From Bdellovibrionales bacterium (GTDB lineage: Bacteria > Bdellovibrionota > Bdellovibrionia > Bdellovibrionales > UBA1609), in the NCBI GenBank assembly GCA_020435185.1, contig JAGRAA010000034.1:1-9178 (forward strand): 9,178 bases of DNA, given 5' to 3'. The notes under the pieces are model-generated. The model was not told where the DNA came from, ran no database searches, and saw nothing but the letters and a program-made list of their open reading frames with translations. Positions 6,895 to 9,178 of this stretch are shown here, piece by piece (positions within the stretch are counted from its first letter, which is position 1; each line of letters begins with the position of its first letter). A program made the translations under genes and the position numbers.

Positions 6895-8784
6895 TTACCA
6901 AAGATGATCGTCGCTGGGGGACCAATGGTCGTCTAGGTTATCTGCTTTTCTTAATTCTTTGCGATGTTCATGATTAAATTGAATCTCTAGATCAACAAAA
7001 TGATTCCATCTGTATTTATAATCATCTGGGTTTTCAGCAAGATGTTCACAGTCCAAAATAGGATCAATACGAGAGAGGCGAGTGGATTCTGTCATTTCTA
7101 CTCGAAGTTCATCCATTTTTTTTAATATGCTCGATAGCGTTTTAAATTCAGGAAGCTCTAATTCATCATCAGAATAAGGAAGTCGATAGGCCTTTGGTTG
7201 GTCAAGCTGACAATTCACAGAAGGGAGTTCTTCGATTTTTGTATTGTCATTAAATCGTTGCTGAATGGTTTTAAGGATACTGTAGTCACCGTAGAGTGGT
7301 TTTCCGTTAGTAATGACTAGACTGATGTCTTCTTGATCGCTGTTAAAAAACTGAGTGTACGCCGAACTTTCTGAATCTTTTTTGAGGAGTACCAAATTGG
7401 CTATGGCTCCTTCAGCAATCGTGCCTAAGTTCCCTTGTAGACCCACTGCTTTTGCGGCATTTACTGTGATCATATTGACAAGTTCTTTTTCTGTGTACAG
7501 GCCAGGATAGAATTTATCTAAATATTTTTTTGCAAATTTAACTTCATCAAATACGTTTTTACTACCAGTTAAAGACCAATCCGGTCCGATTGAAACATTC
7601 ACTCCGGATTCTTTTACCGCTTTCATATCTAGCGTTTCGCCGTATAAGAGTAGATTTGAAAACGGGGACCAAACGATGTGAGCCCCTTTTTTGGCGACAT
7701 AGCGGAGGTCTTCTTTAGTAAGACCTAAAGCATGAATCAAAATAAAGTTTTTTTGCACCCATCCCATGGATCTCAAATAACCAAACTCTCTTTGATTCCA
7801 TAGGTCGTCGTGCATCCCTTCGGCGACGTGGGCGAAGAGACCTAGGTTGTTCTTTTCAAAGTGTTTTTCCATAGATCTGCGAGCGGCATCGACGCGTTTA
7901 TCATAGATCAGTTGGGCATTGATTTCGTCCATTTGTTTTTCTGTAAACGGAGCTTCAGGGGCGGTGGGTTCCTCTAGTCCTAATAGGCCTTGTTCAAGGT
8001 TATCTTCATATTGTTCAAGGGCTTCTTCATGGGATTTTATGGCTTCTTGAAACTCTTCAAAGGATTCATAGACGTCTTCATCATATTGTGCTGCCTCATA
8101 AGCTTCTAAATAAGTTTTTCCGTGTTGAAGTTGAGGAGAGATTATAGGATCAAAAAAGGCTTTCATTGCCGGTGCATTGAGGGGATCGACGGAGCTTTTA
8201 AGAATTTCTTCTGTGATGAATTCGTTTTTTATTTCAAAATTCTGAATTCCAAAGTTTTGAGCGCACTTTTGATAGTCATACCCGCCAACACCTTGAATGG
8301 TTGTTGTTCCACCAGCGAGGGCCTTGAGCTCAGCATACCTTACTGAGACACACTTTCCAATAGCGGTTTTAAAGGGCTTTAAAGCTCGTAAGTTTTTTTT
8401 GTAGTCTTTGGATTTATTTCTCCACTCGTATCGATTTAAAAATTGTCCCTTTGCTTGATTCCATAGAGGAGCCATGTTGTAAAAAATATGGTTATGCATG
8501 TCTATGAAACCAGGAAAGATCCAATCATTAGTGGTGATCAATGGCATATCATTGCTCGCATTTGGCCGGATCTTAGAGACGCTTTGAATTCGTCCTCTAT
8601 GGACCAAGACCCAAATGCGATCTCCGGCATAGATATCTCCGTCTAGGTCATCATAGCTAAATCCGCTAATAATCCAGGTTTTAGAATGATCCACGAAGGC
8701 AAGGTCATTTTCGATAGCTACGCTGGCTAATGTGACCCAAACGACTATTGAGTAGATAAGAATTTTAAAATGTCTTTTGCTCAA
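6895..8784 (-). CDS. Exported metal-dependent amidohydrolase with acidic insertion and C-terminal extension
   Basis: A TIM-barrel hydrolase of the amidohydrolase superfamily, closest in motif style to the MtaD/TrzN-type deaminases and hydrolases; the substrate is unknown. Numbered from TTG 8784 (629 residues), the metal ligands are His97 and His99 (FPGFIDMHNH), His319 (FAHVAEG), His351 (ILIHALGL) and Asp402 (SIGPDWSLTG). The C-terminal composite-domain strand NLGTIAEGAIANLVLL spans 452-467. Residues 3-23 form a membrane or signal segment (FKILIYSIVVWVTLASVA), so the enzyme probably acts outside the cytoplasm. Between the barrel strands near 196-312 lies a long insertion rich in Glu and Asp, and after about 510 there is a 120-residue polar extension of unknown role. 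The frame is open further upstream to 8883, but a promoter lies in that part. TTG 8784 has GAAAGG at eight-base spacing and puts the signal peptide at the N-terminus, so I prefer it. Confidence 0.85.
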   Translation of the reverse strand: MSKRHFKILIYSIVVWVTLASVAIENDLAFVDHSKTWIISGFSYDDLDGDIYAGDRIWVLVHRGRIQSVSKIRPNASNDMPLITTNDWIFPGFIDMHNHIFYNMAPLWNQAKGQFLNRYEWRNKSKDYKKNLRALKPFKTAIGKCVSVRYAELKALAGGTTTIQGVGGYDYQKCAQNFGIQNFEIKNEFITEEILKSSVDPLNAPAMKAFFDPIISPQLQHGKTYLEAYEAAQYDEDVYESFEEFQEAIKSHEEALEQYEDNLEQGLLGLEEPTAPEAPFTEKQMDEINAQLIYDKRVDAARRSMEKHFEKNNLGLFAHVAEGMHDDLWNQREFGYLRSMGWVQKNFILIHALGLTKEDLRYVAKKGAHIVWSPFSNLLLYGETLDMKAVKESGVNVSIGPDWSLTGSKNVFDEVKFAKKYLDKFYPGLYTEKELVNMITVNAAKAVGLQGNLGTIAEGAIANLVLLKKDSESSAYTQFFNSDQEDISLVITNGKPLYGDYSILKTIQQRFNDNTKIEELPSVNCQLDQPKAYRLPYSDDELELPEFKTLSSILKKMDELRVEMTESTRLSRIDPILDCEHLAENPDDYKYRWNHFVDLEIQFNHEHRKELRKADNLDDHWSPSDDHLW

Positions 8785-8821
8785 AAGCGTGGCCTTTCTT
8801 CTGTTTTTTTGGATCTCAAGT

Positions 8822-8850
8822 ATAATAACCGATAAAGAAAAAAATCTAAA
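8822..8850 (-). promoter_or_regulatory. Predicted promoter for the amidohydrolase gene
   Basis: On the minus strand TTTAGA (8850-8845) and TATTAT (8827-8822) are 17 bases apart, matching the consensus at 4/6 and 5/6. Transcription would start near 8815, about 30 bases before TTG 8784 and downstream of the alternative start at 8883, which argues against that longer form. Confidence 0.4.
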
Positions 8851-8864
8851 ATCGGCTTGGAAAA

Positions 8865-8870
8865 TATAAT
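8865..8870 (+). promoter_or_regulatory. Possible -10 box (TATAAT) for the right-end genes
   Basis: A perfect TATAAT lies 29 bases before the GTG at 8899. No good -35 box is visible at 16-18 bases, and AT-rich sequence produces such boxes by chance, so this is tentative. It is divergent from the amidohydrolase promoter. Confidence 0.3.
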
Positions 8871-8898
8871 GAATTTTAAACAATCTTCAGGGTGATTT

Positions 8899-9024
8899 GT
8901 GGATAATTCAGAGTCATTAGGTAAAAATAGTTATTATCTATGTAGGGATTACAAGGGTAAAGTTAAAATGTTTTGGAAGGGGTATTCACAAGAAAGTTGG
9001 GGAGGAAACCATGATGACTATTGA
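8899..9024 (+). CDS. Possible 41-residue protein, function unknown
   Basis: A short ORF starts at GTG 8899 and stops with TGA 9022-9024. It is preceded by AGGGTGATTT, whose GGTGAT part is complementary to the extended anti-Shine-Dalgarno sequence at workable spacing, and by a TATAAT box at 8865. The protein is polar and aromatic (SYYLCRDYKGKVKMFWKGY, then SWGGNHDDY) with no membrane segment. I do not recognise it. The ending overlaps the start region of the helix-turn-helix frame that follows, so it may be a small upstream gene, a leader, or the separated first part of a longer gene. An inner ATG at 8968 would give only 18 residues. Confidence 0.3.
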   Translation: MDNSESLGKNSYYLCRDYKGKVKMFWKGYSQESWGGNHDDY

Positions 9025-9031
9025 ATGGTAG
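8999..9031 (+). promoter_or_regulatory. Strong Shine-Dalgarno site with six-codon ORF
   Basis: GGGGAGGA (8999-9006) stands five bases before ATG 9011, a near-ideal arrangement. The frame reads MMTIEW and stops at TAG 9029-9031. It overlaps the first codons of the helix-turn-helix frame and could be a regulatory upstream ORF or the remnant of that gene's true start. Confidence 0.35.
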
Positions 9032-9178
9032 CCCCCACCCTACGTTGTGCGAACACCCCATCGTTGCAAAATATAGGGTGCAGGTACAGTGGAAACTGCC
9101 TGATTTGGATCTAATCGAGTTGGCAAATAAATATTGGATTCAAAATTGGTCTCTAGAAAAGCTCGGTCAGCATTTTGG
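9021..9178 (+). CDS. Possible helix-turn-helix DNA-binding protein, truncated by the window end
   Basis: The frame is open from 9018 to the window end with no stop. Its last part reads PDLDLIELANKYWIQNWSLE followed by KLGQHFG, which has the shape of an HTH: a first helix (LIELANKYWIQ), a polar turn (NWS) and the second helix beginning LEKLGQHFG. This pattern occurs in recombinase, transposase and transcription-factor N-termini; which applies cannot be told. The start is uncertain. TTG 9021 is too far (about 15 bases) from the strong GGGGAGGA site at 8999-9006, TTG 9045 and GTG 9078 lack good sites, and the ATG that fits the site (9011) is in another frame and stops after six codons. A small indel near 9011-9029 or an unusual start would explain this. 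Confidence 0.4.
   Translation, partial: MNGSPHPTLCEHPIVAKYRVQVQWKLPDLDLIELANKYWIQNWSLEKLGQHF
9036..9080. repeat. Inverted repeat of 7 bases with 31-base loop
   Basis: CACCCTA (9036-9042) is exactly complementary to TAGGGTG (9074-9080). It sits in a locally GC-richer stretch between the strong ribosome site and the helix-turn-helix coding part. No T-run follows, so it is not a terminator. It may be an operator or RNA stem near the gene start, or chance. Confidence 0.25.

Noticed and set aside
8122..8346. Plus-strand ORF of 74 codons within the amidohydrolase gene
   Set aside because: Antisense shadow; no ribosome site and no recognisable motif.
8785..8883. Longer N-terminus for the amidohydrolase from 8883
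   Set aside because: It would place the signal segment 33 residues in and spans the predicted promoter; TTG 8784 has a ribosome site and gives a normal signal peptide.

Overview
The window reads as an ordinary stretch of chromosome from an AT-rich Gram-negative bacterium. It contains a predicted lipoprotein, several Sec-type signal peptides, strong purine-rich ribosome binding sites (AGGGGG or AAGGAG) and sigma70-like promoters. The combination of exported peptidases and an exported YbiA/NADAR-like protein would fit a Bdellovibrionota-like or related delta-type lineage. That placement is an inference from style and content; nothing here proves it.

Layout, left to right. The window opens inside a thioredoxin gene (+) that ends at 248. 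A 75-residue membrane-anchored or secreted protein of unknown function (245-472, -) converges on it. After a 237-base gap with a promoter come two exported zinc peptidases in tandem on the + strand: an M3-family oligopeptidase predicted to be a lipoprotein (710-2806), and an M28-family aminopeptidase with a PA-like insert and a C-terminal PDZ domain (2828-4648). They are 21 bases apart and probably cotranscribed. Converging on them from the right is a two-gene minus-strand unit: a TerB-like small protein (5696-6142) followed 3 bases later by an AI-2E/PerM-type membrane permease (4637-5692).

Between 6143 and 6229 a divergent promoter region drives the TerB/permease pair leftwards and a signal-peptide-bearing NADAR (YbiA-like) protein (6230-6892) rightwards. 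The two -35 boxes overlap. A large exported amidohydrolase (6895-8784, -) converges on the NADAR gene, with a long acidic insertion in the barrel and a C-terminal extension. Its promoter lies just upstream of an inferred TTG start.

The right end (8865-9178) is less clear. It has a consensus TATAAT box, a 41-codon ORF, a strong Shine-Dalgarno site that leads only into a six-codon ORF, and then an open frame that looks like the start of a helix-turn-helix protein cut by the window end.

Functionally, the two peptidases plausibly cooperate in extracytoplasmic breakdown of peptides: M3 cuts oligopeptides and M28 trims N-termini. The other genes have no obvious shared pathway. All three convergent gene ends overlap or abut, leaving no room for a dedicated terminator. 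I found no CRISPR array, tRNA, rRNA or complete mobile element. The least ordinary items are the exported NADAR protein, the amidohydrolase insertion and the unresolved right-hand gene start.
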